From positions 45,671,296 to 45,735,295 of the forward strand of contig OY720346.1 of NCBI GenBank assembly GCA_963082975.1: 64,000 nt of DNA, given 5' to 3'. The number at the start of each line of letters is the position of its first letter. Positions within the stretch are counted from its first letter, which is position 1. Below are positions 1 through 11,324 of this stretch, piece by piece. The notes beneath the pieces were generated by a model that was not told the DNA's origin, ran no database searches, and worked only from the letters and a program-made list of their open reading frames with translations. The translations under genes were made by a program, and so were the position numbers. Source of the DNA: Labia minor. Taxonomy: Eukaryota > Arthropoda > Insecta > Dermaptera > Spongiphoridae.

Positions 1-1218
1 TACTTATATTTTTTAAAAAAATATTTTTGTGAGTTTAATGGATTAAATTAAATAGAAATTATCATTTTATGAAATTCACTAACAAAAAAAAAAATTAAAA
101 AATTTTAAATAAAATAATATTCTTTTTTTCATTTTACTAATATTTAAGTAAATAAATTTAAAATTAAAAAATGATAAATTTACAAAAGTAAATAATAATA
201 ATAATAATATTAAAAAACGAGGAACGAAAAATTAAAACAAAAAACCAAAATGCCTTTCAAAATTGTGTAATTTTAACAAATAAAAAATAATTAATATAAA
301 AAAAGAAAGAAAAAATAATTATACGATATATATAACAAATTATGATAAATCTAAAGATGTATGAAATATGTAAATAAATATAAATATATATAAATAAATA
401 AAAGAAATCCTAAAATAATCAAAAAATAAATAAATAAAATAAAAATAAAAAATAATCTTCTCACTTTCGCCCCATACATAAACATATGTAATTATATATA
501 TAAAATTCTCAGATAATGAATTCTAAGTGTTGTTGTTGTTGTTTTTTGTTTTCCTATCATGAAAATAAATGAACAAGAGTGGAAGAAGAAAAATATTAAA
601 GTCAAATTATTCTACTTCTAGTTAGTACAAATGTAAATATTCCAAATGTTTGATAATAATAAATAAATTTTAAAAAAATATATGACTTTTTTTGATAATA
701 GAAAAAAAGGAAATTAATATGTACTATGAAAAATAAGATTGAGAAAGCATAAGATTTAATTATTTTAAAATTATTTCTTTAATATTGATGACATTATAAT
801 AAATCATAATTAAGTATCATAATCACTATTATGTTCAAAAATATAAAACATTCGATCTTACATCATTCTATAAGATAAAGCCTGATTCATAAAATAGTCA
901 ATTGAGATTCAAATTCAATCCAAATCCGAAAGTCAAAAAATTGAAATATTTTAATTTTGAAATTCTTAGATATTTATTTATATTTATTATATGATTAATT
1001 ACTATAAGATAATCACTGAAGAAACTGTTTATTTTAATTTTGATAAAAATTATGCAGATTCAATGTTTATTTCAAAGCTCTCTTAATAAGTGATTTTGCA
1101 AAAAATAGTCGTTTCCAAGATTAAAAACATATATTAATATAAAGTAATATAGCAATGTTTGTTTATCCGTTTCATGTGACGTCATCATAAGAATTAGCGT
1201 ATCATTCTACTGTCTTAT
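1..1218. other. AT-rich spacer, no gene
   Basis: This stretch is very AT-rich, with homopolymer and short ATT/AAT runs. I see no splice-bounded coding exon, tRNA or transposon terminus. Confidence 0.6.
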
Positions 1219-1787
1219 AAATAAGTTGACCTGTGGCCAGGTCCGATCCGACCGACGTTTGAAGTAAATTAATTTCCAGCTACAGAAACAATTTCAAATA
1301 ATTTTAATATATCTATTAATACAATAAAAAACAGATATGGATACATAAATAATAAATATAATATTTTTAATTTTATTTTATATATAATATATATGTAAGA
1401 CCAGGCTGTGTCGTCATGAATGGCTGGATGACGTCATATAATTTTAAATTAAGAAAAAACTAATAAAGATGATTTTTCTCGAGGATAAAACCAATACAAA
1501 GTGCATGATTCGTGTGGTGATATTTAAAAAATCTCCTCATGTGAAATTTGGTGTAAAAATAACCCTTCCCTTCCTACCGTCGATCGCTAATACTACCACT
1601 TCCGGTTTCCGGATTGGCACCAAAAGTTGATCAATTCATCATACTGATGCATTAAGTAAATATACATCATGCTAAAAATACTTTTTTCTGTTAAGAAAAT
1701 GCTTGATTCGTGGAGATATGTAAAAATCTCCACATGTGAAATTTGGTGTGAAAACAATACTCGCTTAATATCGTCGGTCGATAAAAA
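1219..1787 (+). repeat. RepA copy 1
   Basis: This is a diverged copy of the dispersed RepA family. It opens with the GACCTG-TGGC-CAGGTC hairpin and closes with the CGTCGGTCGATAAAA end. The central GGACGGACAGAC microsatellite seen in full copies is missing. One of the two TGACGTCA sites has decayed and the other survives near 1430. Confidence 0.7.
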
Positions 1788-2530
1788 TATATTATTAAAA
1801 TTAAAATTTTTATTATTTAATCATTTAAAATTTTATATAAAAACAACATATAAAGCACATTTTGTATTTTTTTTTTTTATCAAATAAATTTTTTCATGTT
1901 TTTTTTATATTTTTCCCTTTAAGTTATGAATGTTTAATTACTTTTAAGTAAGTAAAACTTCCTTCAATAATTATTTTATAAATACTCCCATCTTTATTTT
2001 TTATTATAAACTATTGCTCTTAAATCAAATTAAATTAGATATAAATTAAGACATTTATTAGTATATAAAGTATAAAAAGATCTATTTAGATTTACTATTA
2101 AATAAATTTTATTTAGTATTAAGAAAAAAAATTATCCAATTAATAATAAATCATTCTTAGGTGCAACAAGTGACCATACCTACCCTTTTAAACTGGACAG
2201 TGTCGTTTTTTAACATTTTTTGACTGAACCGTTGTTTTAATAAAAATCTCAATTGAAAAGAATAGCTCATTGGAAAAACACTCTTTATACACAATTTTGT
2301 ATCGGTTCTGTCACTATAGATTAATCTTTTGTAGAATCTGTATGTACTAATATAATAATTTTTTTTTCATCTTACAAAATTATAAATGTATAATATTTAA
2401 ATTTGAGAATTCAAAGCAGTGCTGGCCCCAGAATTGCATAATGTAAAAAAATAAGTTTTTATCACAAATACATTCCATAAATATATTGTATAAAAACTTT
2501 TGAATATTTTGGATGTTTGCAGATTAGTTG
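1788..2530. other. Non-coding AT-rich stretch
   Basis: Only short random frames occur here. No element terminus or conserved exon is recognised. Confidence 0.5.
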
Positions 2531-2538
2531 ATTCAACG

Positions 2539-2572
2539 TATAAAAGAAGCCGCCCTCTTCATCTCAATTGAG
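2539..2572 (+). promoter_or_regulatory. TATA box plus initiator, possible solo LTR promoter
   Basis: A clean TATAAAAG (2539-2546) is followed about 25 bases later by TCAATTGAG, the spacing expected for a TATA/initiator core promoter in insects. No coding exon follows. Insect LTR retrotransposons often carry this arrangement, so a decayed solo LTR is a reasonable guess. No second LTR or target duplication was found to support it. Confidence 0.35.
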
Positions 2573-2759
2573 TTTTTTGATGCTTAGATCATCTTTTCGT
2601 TTTATTTCACTTCGATTCGGACGTACTCTTCAAACCTTCGCTTATTCGTATTTCTTCATCGGAAGCCATCTTTTCATTTCGCTTTTTCTCTCGTTTATAT
2701 TTCATTTCGTATTGACTTCATATTTCTTCGATTTTGTATTTAAATTCCATTGATTAATA

Positions 2760-3917
2760 TCTTTCGTAATTATCTAAATCATAGCAAATAGTACATATGG
2801 ATAATTAACTTGTAATTTCTATATCGTATCAACTCGATTGAATAGATTATAACTTATTACTTTTAGTTTTCTCGTAATATATTTATAACACGAGCTGTGT
2901 TCAATTTTCGAAACTGCCTCAGATTAAAGGTATTTGTATATATAATATATATTTTTCTTATAATATTTCGAATTATTAATATTTCAAATAAAATATTAAT
3001 TTTCAAATATTCTTGTATATAATAATCTTATTTTCGTTAAATATAATTGTATATATAATTAACTTGTTGTCTTTTGATTTATTGATTTAAATATTAATAT
3101 ATATAATTTTTATTATCCTATACCCGCTAGCAATTTAGGGAAGAACTCCTGCAAATCTTTGTAATTATTTTTTTATAGATATTTTATATCTACTAGGGAT
3201 GAAGAGAACTTTCCACATGGACCATTTTTCAAATAAAAATCCTCATCTACCTCAAATTTCAGAAACCCGGAAATTCTCTTAAAAACAGGAAAATTCCTAT
3301 ACATATATAATATTATTTAATAATCATTTTCCTTTTATTTTACGTTTAAAATTAAAACGAAGAACATTTTTGTACAAAATTGTTAATAATATTGAAAGAT
3401 GTTCCTTTTGTAGAAATATTACATATTAGATACTTTGTACCGGATATACGATTATAGTCTTGTTATAATCGTTCTACGCTAGCCGCCACTTGTAATAGAT
3501 CGAACTATGGTGCACTTATAATGACCCACGATGGGCTGTGAATTGTATTATAATAAGTTAATTATGGGCAAGTTGCAATGCCTCATGTTGCGCGCCAAAC
3601 TTTGGGTAAATTGTCTTTATCCCAGAATAGAAAAGGGTGTTGAAAAAAATTAAGGGAAAAGAAAAAAAAATGTTTACAATGATACACTTTGCTTAATAAA
3701 AAAAATTTAAACAATTAAATATAAGAAATTTAAATAATAAAAAAAAAATAATGTAATCCACTATTATTACGGGGAGTAACAGGAATAGTTATCTCAGGGT
3801 GTGATAATTTATAAAATAGAAGAATTATATCACAGGACGTGATTGCCTCGAGTTCATATCAGGATGATATATATTTCTCAACTCCAATTCTTAACTGAAA
3901 AAATAATTAGTTGAAAT

Positions 3918-3920
<3 letters not shown>
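2760..3920. other. Intergenic, no gene recognised
   Basis: A patch near 3430-3620 is less AT-rich than its surroundings and includes a small hairpin (GATTATA...TATAATC), but it matches nothing I recognise. Confidence 0.45.

Positions 3921-3976
<56 letters not shown>
3921..3976. repeat. (TA)n microsatellite
   Basis: A nearly pure TA dinucleotide run lies just left of a RepA end fragment. Confidence 0.9.
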
Positions 3977-3977
<1 letters not shown>

Positions 3978-4016
3978 ACAGTATCGAACAGATTAATTTA
4001 AACAAAAACATTAATA

Positions 4017-4088
4017 ATGTAAAAATCTCCACATGTGAAATTTGGTGTGAAAACAATACCTCCCTTACTATCGTCGGTCGGTAAAAAA
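4017..4088 (+). repeat. RepA end fragment
   Basis: Only the terminal 70 bases of RepA are present, from the AATCTCCACATGTGAAAT box to the TCGTCGGTCGGTAAAA end. Confidence 0.7.
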
Positions 4089-4100
4089 ATTATTCATTAT

Positions 4101-4713
4101 TATTGGGTTTGGCTGGTAATATTAATAAATGGGACAACGAGCTCTCGCTCGACCCTTTAAAAAATATTGATATACAATTCATTTATTATTTATTACAATT
4201 ATTAAATGTTGCATCATTGCATCAATCTGATTAAAATAAATGGAACTGGGGTCCTCAATAATAATACCTGGTTCACCGAGCCACTACTCGGTAAATAAAA
4301 CAAATGATTCTTTATTATCGGGTTTGGCTGGTAATATTAATACCTTATTCACCGAATCGCCTTTCAAATAATAACATACAAACAGAAAAGTAGGCGTGTT
4401 GATATAAAATATATACCTGGGACACCAAACTATCACTCGACCCTTTAACAAATTTATACAATTTATTTTTATATACTTTAAAAATTTTACAATTTTTTAA
4501 TTATTTATTATAATTGTTAAATGGGATTTCTAAAAATGACCCATTAAAAATTTGTTTTCTAAAATGTTTCAAATTAATTAAAATAAATTGATTTTCATTT
4601 CAATAACTGGAACACCGAGTTATCGCTCGACCCTTTAACAAATTTATACAATTTATGATTATATACTTTAAAAATCTTACAATTTTCAACGAGCTTTTAG
4701 TTCGTTATTAAAA
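4101..4713 (+). repeat. RepF dispersed repeat block
   Basis: Several related units carry a short palindrome such as GAGCTCTCGCTCG beside GGGTTTGGCTGGTAATATTA. The block recurs inverted at 36414-36650 and 37384-37556, and in part at 20320-20480 and 21252-21340. The hairpin near a repeat end suggests a rolling-circle (Helitron/Helentron-like) origin, but this is inference. Confidence 0.55.
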
Positions 4714-5572
4714 TCTATATATCTGTGTGTCTGAGTGTCTGTCGCCAAAAATTTTCGATTTTTTAAATTTTGATATTGGATTCGAATAGAGCTTAAAAAT
4801 GTGTAAATGTAAAGTGGTCTTGGTTTTTTAAAATTCGTTTGGGAACATGGTCAAATCGACGGTCAAATTTGAAAATTCCCCATATATTATAACTACTGTA
4901 ATTAGTATTATTATAATGTAAAATTATAAAGAAAAAATGTTTAGACATTATTATAGACATTTTCATTCTGTAAATTAAATAATTTTATTTCATTTAAATA
5001 AATATCTATTTTTAAATATTTTTTGCTCTCTACATTATTTATCTAATTCTCACAATATATTAAGATCATATAAATTGGAATTATTTATGCAATTTAAAAG
5101 AACATAAATTAAAAAAAAATTAGGCATAAAACATACAATTTAAATTATATCTACATGTAGTCATTCAAAGAATGTTTATGTTTTTATTTTTTATGTTATA
5201 TTTATATTTATATTCTATTATATTTTTAATTTTATTTTTCTAATATTTTTTTTCTTTTTAAATTTCTTATAAAACACTGAAAACATTCAAGATTATATGA
5301 ATAAATAATTTTAATTTTGATCTCATAATTGGATTTTAATTTTCAAGTAAATTAAGATATTATTATGAGTAGATTCACAATGTATGAAGGGACACTTCTA
5401 GAAACTTCTAGACGGCCAAGAACTTTCGACTACCATAGGCACAGAGATAGATACATATAACATTTACAATAATAATATATAATTAATTTACTGATTAAAT
5501 TAAAATATATTAAAAGAGAAATAACACAAAAACAAATAAATCTTTTATCTAATCTAGTGATTGAACAGCTAG
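4714..5572 (+). mobile_element. Short non-autonomous Helitron H-A
   Basis: The element starts with TCTATATATCTGTGTGTC and ends with CTAG, and is flanked by A on the left and T on the right, as expected for Helitron insertion between A and T. Most of its body (to about 5420) reappears inverted at about 30340-30912. Its 3' part carries a small LINE remnant (CCAAGAACTTTCGA) shared with the larger Helitrons at 13900 and 30913. It has no coding capacity, so it needs a RepHel protein supplied in trans. Confidence 0.7.
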
Positions 5573-5689
5573 TATAGTATAATATTTTGTATTTACAGAG
5601 TCGCTGTATAATAAATTGAAGACGTCATTTAATTCTCCTATATTTCGAATAAAGATAAATCTTCTAAACCTTGTGAAACAATTTCAAAT

Positions 5690-5905
5690 AATTTGAATGT
5701 ATCTATTAATGAAATAAACAAATATGAATATAATATAAATATGTTTAAAATTTTATTTTAAGAATAGATATATATCTCACAGGCGGTGGCTGTGTCGTCA
5801 CATATATACATTTAAATTAAGAAAAAACTAATGAAGATGATTTTTTCCAGAGATGTGATCAATAAAACTCAATTTTTCTTTATAAATTCTATCTCTGGTG
5901 TGAAT
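5690..5905 (+). repeat. Diverged RepA-related fragment
   Basis: Motifs from the RepA body (TTAAATTAAGAAAAAACTAATGAAG and neighbours) recur in order but diverged, and the TGACGTCA sites are lost. A related fragment lies at about 21660-21790. Confidence 0.45.
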
Positions 5906-5917
5906 TTCAAAAAAAAA

Positions 5918-8075
5918 TTATTTTATTTTATTTCGTTTTACAATTTTTAATTTTAAAATTTTATTAGATGTAAGAAACAATGAATATGGATGATATGTAA
6001 ATTTTGATGGTATATTTTTTGGCATCGAAAAATTGTAATTTCTTAATAAAAAGGTCAATCCCAGTTTTGTTTGAAGAAATCCAAATCGAGCACCTGTAAA
6101 AAATGAACAAATAAATAGATAAAATAAATTCATTTTTATTTTATTTTTTATTCTATTCTATTTTGTCAGAGAGATGAAACCATTTAAAGATATCTATCTT
6201 ACCTGACTCTTTTATTATAAAAAGAATAAATAATAAACTAATTAAAAAAAATTATAATTATAATACATATTATAAACAAATTTCATTGGAAGAAAATTTA
6301 ACCAAAACTCATAATTTTGATATTTAGCCATTAATATCTCTTGGTTCTCCTACCCAACAATTAATGTTAATATGGCATATAATATTTACCGGTACAATTG
6401 CGCGGCCCGTATCCAAAAGGTAAATAAACATATTTAGGACGTTTCGATACATTTTCTTCATTGAATCGATCTGGATCAAAACATTCAGGATCCGGAAAAT
6501 ATTGTGGATCATGATGCAATCCATATGCAGGAATTATTAATTTTAAGCCTTTATCAAGACGAACCATACTCTTATTATTTCCACATTGGATTTCGATCGG
6601 TTTTGTCACTTGCCGATTTATTATTGTTACAGGTGGATATTTTCGAAGTGTTTCTGAAAGACAAATAAAGTAAAAATGATTTACCACACAATTATTTCGA
6701 AAGTTTATTGTAAATTTATGAAATTTATAAAAATAATTAAATGAATCAAAAAATAACATTATTTTATTTGAATATTATTCTATAAAGATAGTTATATAAT
6801 TTGTTTTTTAATTAATAATATCTTAAATAGACTATAAGTTAGTTAAGGAGAAATTTTATTTGTAAAAATGTTAAGTATAAAATATCCCAAATATCAGTAT
6901 AAATAATTATGTTCTGAATTTAAGTATAATGTAATATGTAAAATAAATAATAAAAAAATTAATAGTTTACCATTAATAACATTGTCTAAATAATGTAATT
7001 CTTTCAAAGAATCGTAGTTGAATTCATTATATTGTTCAAAAACTTGATCGATTTCTTTTTGTAATTTTTTTTGAATATCAGGATTCTTGGCTATTTCATA
7101 AAGTGCATTACTCATTGTACTTGACGATGTTTCAAAACCAGCCAGAAAGAAACCATAAGCTTGAGCAGCACACTGTTCAATGGTCAATCCTATACCATCA
7201 TCTTTGATCATTTTACCATTGCTTTCATCATCAGTAATTTTTTGATTATTTTTCAATTGTATCAACATTTGCATAAAATCATTAATTTTCACATTATTTT
7301 CTTCACGATATTGAATTGTTTCTGTTACAATATTGATAAAAAATTGTTGCATTTTTGGATTTAATGATTTTAATTTAAAAAAATTTCTTATTGCTGGGGC
7401 TAAAATTTTCAACCCTATTACAAACATACTTTTGATCGAAATTTCAACAGATATTTTGCACATTTTATAAAATTCGGAATTTGGATTTTCAATACAATTC
7501 GATTCAATTCCAAATCCACATTCTGATATAATATCAATTAATAACCGATCAAAAAATGCTTTTGGTTCAATCTCTTCACCATCAAATTTTTCTAAAAATT
7601 TTATTAGTTTATTGGAACGTTTTTCAATAATATGAAACATTTGTTTAATTTTAGTAGAAGAAAAAGTTGGAGTTAATTTATTTCTTAAATTACGCCATTT
7701 TTTACTATAAAGAAAAAATAAATGTCCGGTTAATGGATCAATTTTTTCATTAATAATAAATCCTCGATTTACAAAACTATTAAATTCAGTAATCAATATT
7801 TGCTTAATTAAATCAGGATCAGTGATAATTAAAGTTGGATCATTAAATCGAAATGTTCCTACAGCCGGTAAATGTTTATATTTTTTATAAATATCACCTA
7901 CCAATATTCCTAATATTTTTTTGCCGAAAATATTATCTTTCCAATTGCCATAGGGAAATTGAAGAGGTTCTGCTTGTGCTATATTTCGTTTTATAAAATA
8001 TTTATACCTCTTTTGAAAATGATAATAAATGAATATAAACAAGCACAGTGAAAATAAAATAATTTCAACCAACAT
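5918..8075 (-). CDS. Cytochrome P450, CYP6-like, copy 1
   Basis: The three exons are 8075-6971, 6653-6390 and 6093-5918. Both introns are GT-AG and phase 1, giving 514 aa. Residues 1-20 form an N-terminal membrane anchor, so the enzyme should sit on the ER facing the cytosol. The I-helix motif AGFETS is at 312-317, the K-helix E369-T-L-R372, PDRF at 429-432, and the heme loop FGYGPRNCTG at 448-457 with C455 as heme ligand. The start is the ATG shared with copy 2; the frame stays open 24 codons further upstream, but that extension is not conserved. CYP6-type enzymes oxidise xenobiotics and plant toxins; the substrate here is unknown. Odd points are Y450 and T456 in the heme loop, where copy 2 has the usual D and I. 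Confidence 0.93.
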
Positions 8076-8303
8076 TTTTTTCACTTTCAATATTTTACGA
8101 AATAAAGTTATTTGAAATAAAAATTTCCTTATATAGTAAATTGTCAATGACCTTATATAATTATTTAATATAATTAATTATTTTTGATCAATTATTTATT
8201 GAATACCCAAAATAAATTTAATTTATTTTTTTGTTTTTAATAGATTATTTTTTTGTTTTCTTGTTGTCTACGATAATAAATTATAATTATTTGTATGGTT
8301 ACC

Positions 8304-8365
8304 CCTTATATAACCTCTCGATAGTTTTATATCGAACTGCTCCGACTGTCTCTCTTGTCAGACAG
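8304..8365 (-). promoter_or_regulatory. Likely promoter of P450 copy 1
   Basis: On the minus strand TATATAAGG (8304-8312) lies about 230 bases before the start codon, next to a GATATAAAAC box and a GTCTGACAAGAGAGAC inverted motif. The block is conserved upstream of copy 2 (19240-19320) and in the broken copy at 25330-25390. The transcription start is inferred, not seen. Confidence 0.45.
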
Positions 8366-8626
8366 GAGAATTATCTCTCCTAAAGCTGAATAGTATTTTT
8401 AAAAATCTGAGAATATGTGAAGGCGATACAAGGTGGGAGATAGCGTAGCTGGTTCAAAAATTAGCGCCTCCACTCAAGAAAATCAAGGTAAAGGTTATTA
8501 GGACCCGTTCTACTGATCATAGGACACCTAATTGATATAACCGACTTGATAGGCACTGTCCTTGCGTAGGGCATACAATATTCAAAGGAACGTAATATGT
8601 ATTGATTTATTTTACTTCAATCATTA
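8366..8626. other. Unrecognised spacer
   Basis: This stretch is less AT-rich than its surroundings. It contains a faint tRNA-like line at about 8425-8475 that does not fold as a tRNA. No gene is seen. Confidence 0.4.
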
Positions 8627-8668
8627 TATAAACAATACCTTCCTTACTATCGTCGGTCGGTAAAAATT
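8627..8668 (+). repeat. RepA terminal fragment
   Basis: Only the AACAATACCTTCCTTACTAT...GTCGGTCGGTAAAA end is present. Confidence 0.6.
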
Positions 8669-8962
8669 TGTTTTTATTTCAATTTGTTATCTTATATTTA
8701 TTTTTTAATCTATCTATTATATATACTATTTTGTGTGTGTATACGGCTACGAATGTATATTGCTAAATTTAAAATACATTTATTTATTCATATTTATGAA
8801 ATATTCGTTACTACTTATAAATACAAAAAGCTGTCTCCACATAATCCAAATTTCATACATTTATTTTTGTTATAATGATTAACATTTAGTTATTAAAACA
8901 TTTTAACTTTTGTTTTTAAAATATTTTTAAATTCTTAAAACAGTAAAAAAGTTTTCTCTTTT

Positions 8963-9477
8963 TACTACCCGCCAGAGATAGTATTGCGATCACGAAAATT
9001 TTCGATATGGAGATTTTGATGTTTTTATGTTTTGAATGTCCCTTAGTCATTTTCACTAAGGTTGAGTAAAAAGGCTGTATGTATATTATATTTAAATTAA
9101 ATTTAATTAATTATAAATTATAAATAATAAATATTAAACCAGCGCATGTTTGGCTTTTTATTGATGCCACCATGGCACGTTTTGGCGCATGAGATTTGCA
9201 GTGTTAAAAAATTAATTCTGGTACTTTCAGCAATTCAATCAAGCTGAAATTCTATATATAGCAGTTTTATACAATTATTAATCATGTGAAAAATTATCAA
9301 ACATATATTTTTATTTTTACGGTCACTTTAGAGGAAAAAAAATCAAAACGTTGTAGGTAATGACCCTCTTCTGGTTGAGCTACATTTCTCAAAAGTTGAT
9401 AGAAAACTATGAATTTTGAATAATGTCCATGTACCAAATTTCATCATTCCAGCTCAAACCGTTTTTGCGTAATCTTG

Positions 9478-9527
<50 letters not shown>

Positions 9528-9639
9528 TTTTTCTCAACCTTAGTGAAAATGATTCAGGAATCTTCAAAACGTATAAAAACATCAAAATCTCGACATCGAA
9601 AATTTTCGTGATCGCAATACTATCTCTTACGAGATAGTA
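8963..9639. repeat. RepB-like element with inverted arms
   Basis: Arms of about 105 bases (8963-9072 and 9524-9639) are near-complementary, reading from the terminal GAGATAGTATTGCG through ATCACGAAAATTTTCGAT to TTTTCACTAAGGTTGAG. The right arm runs into a (CA)n microsatellite. It abuts RepA directly at 9640. The layout of terminal hairpin, core and microsatellite matches the copies at 37556 and 48604, which are a related family. Confidence 0.6.
9481..9524 (+). repeat. (CA)n microsatellite
   Basis: A CA dinucleotide run lies inside the RepB-like element, where related copies carry (CATA)n. Confidence 0.9.
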
Positions 9640-10290
9640 ATAAGTTGACCTGTGGCCAGGTCCGAACCGACCGACGGTTTGAAATAAATTAATTTCCAGC
9701 TACAGAAACAATTTCAAATAATTTTAATATATCTATTAATGTAATAAAAAACAGATATGGATATAACATAAATATTTTTAATTTTATTTTATTTATAATA
9801 TATAGCTGAAGTAGCCGGCGTTGCCGGCGTTACCCGAGGCTGTGACGTCATGAAGGGCTGGGTGACGTCATATAATTTTAAATTAAGAAAAACATAATGA
9901 AGATGATTTTTCCCGAGGATAAAACCAATACATTCGTGGTGATATGTAAAAAAATCTCCTTATGTGAAATTTGGTGCGAAAATAACCCTTCCCTTCTTAT
10001 CGTCGATCGCTAATACTACCACTTCCGGTTTCCGGATTTGCACCAAAAGTTGATCAATTCATCCCACTGATGCATTAAGTAAATATACCAAATTTCATCA
10101 AAATCCGTTAAGCCGTTCAGGCTGTACACATCTATACGGACGGTCAGACGGACGGACAGACGGACAGACATCATGCTAAAAATACTTTTTTCTGTTAAGA
10201 AAATGCATGATTCGTGGAGATATGTAAAAATCTCCACATGTGAAATTTGGTGTGAAAACAATACCTCCCTTACTATCGTCGGTCGGTAAA
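9640..10290 (+). repeat. RepA, full-length copy
   Basis: This is the most complete copy. A hairpin GACCTG-TGGC-CAGGTC (9647-9662) is followed by an AT-rich core, two TGACGTCA sites at 9843-9850 and 9863-9870, paired CACATGTG-type boxes, a GACGGACGGACAGACGG microsatellite (about 10138-10170), and the end GTCGGTCGGTAAA. There is no coding capacity. The plan resembles DINE-1/Helentron-associated elements; a MITE origin is the alternative. Confidence 0.7.
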
Positions 10291-10451
10291 AATGTATCCC
10301 ATTATAACAAATATAATAAAATATATAATTCATTTTGTGATTATGTTCAAAAATAAAGAACTAAAAAAAAGAAAATGAGAGTTTAATGATATCAAATCAA
10401 TGAAAAATTATTACATCAACTTTAAAGAAAATACAATGTCTCACTTGAAGG

Positions 10452-10505
10452 AGACAGAGCCCCCCTAAGTGTGAAGAGCTGCGAAGACAGTCGAATTGAT
10501 TAGTA
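10452..10505 (+). repeat. Decayed Helitron 3' end
   Basis: The sequence AGAGCCCCCC...GTGTGAAGAGCTGCGAAG parallels the 3' end of the Helitron at 36360-36413. The terminal CTAG has decayed to a form such as TTAG. Confidence 0.4.
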
Positions 10506-11324
10506 AATTATAAATATTTACTAATCTGAGTAAAGTATCGAAGCAAGAGGAATATCCGGTGATTTTGAATTTGAATTATTGATATATATATATATAAGAA
10601 TAGTTTCCTAAGATATCACATATTAAACGATTTTTTTTTTTAAGAGTGAAGATGTTTATGGATTTATACGTCGATCTATGGGTATAAAGACATTAATTTA
10701 ACCAATGTATGTATAAATAATATACAATTAATAAACATAATATTTCTTAATTAACAAAAATTTATACATTATCAGAAAAAAAAGAAAAAAAAAATAATTT
10801 CATAGAAATTATTCGAATATTAATTTTCTTATGAGAAAACACAAAAATAATTACCGACCGGCGATAGTAAGGGAGGTATTGTTTTCACATCAAATTTCAC
10901 ATGTGGAGATTTTTACATATTTCCACGAATCATGCATTTTCTTAAAAGAAAAAGTATTTTTAGCATGATGTCCGTCCGTCTGTCCGTCCGTCTGTCCGTC
11001 CGTATAGATGTGTACAGCCTGAACGGCTTAACGGATTTTGATGAAATTTGGTATATTTACTTAATGCATCAGTGGGATGAATTGATCAACTTTTGGTGCA
11101 AATCCGGAAACCGGAAGTGGTAGTATTAGCGATCGACGATAGGAAGGGAAGGGTTATTTTCACACCAAATTTCACATGAGGAGATTTTTTTATATATCAC
11201 CACGAATCATGCACTTTGTATTGGTTTTATCCTCGGGAAAATCATATTTATTAGTTTTTTCTTGATTTAAAATTATATGACGTCATCCAGCCATTCATGA
11301 CGTCACAGCCTGGTCTTGCATATA

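Noticed and set aside
7161-7364. Plus-strand ORF of 67 codons, repeated at 18113-18316
   Set aside because: It is the antisense shadow of P450 exon 1 and is identical in the second copy only because the P450 exon is.
8425-8500. Possible tRNA or SINE head (GATAGCGTAGCTGGTTC)
   Set aside because: It resembles the D-arm side of a tRNA, but lacks a matching acceptor stem, anticodon arm and clear B box.
9423-9611. ORF with a TH-repeat protein
   Set aside because: The Thr-His run is only translated (CA)n microsatellite inside a dispersed repeat.
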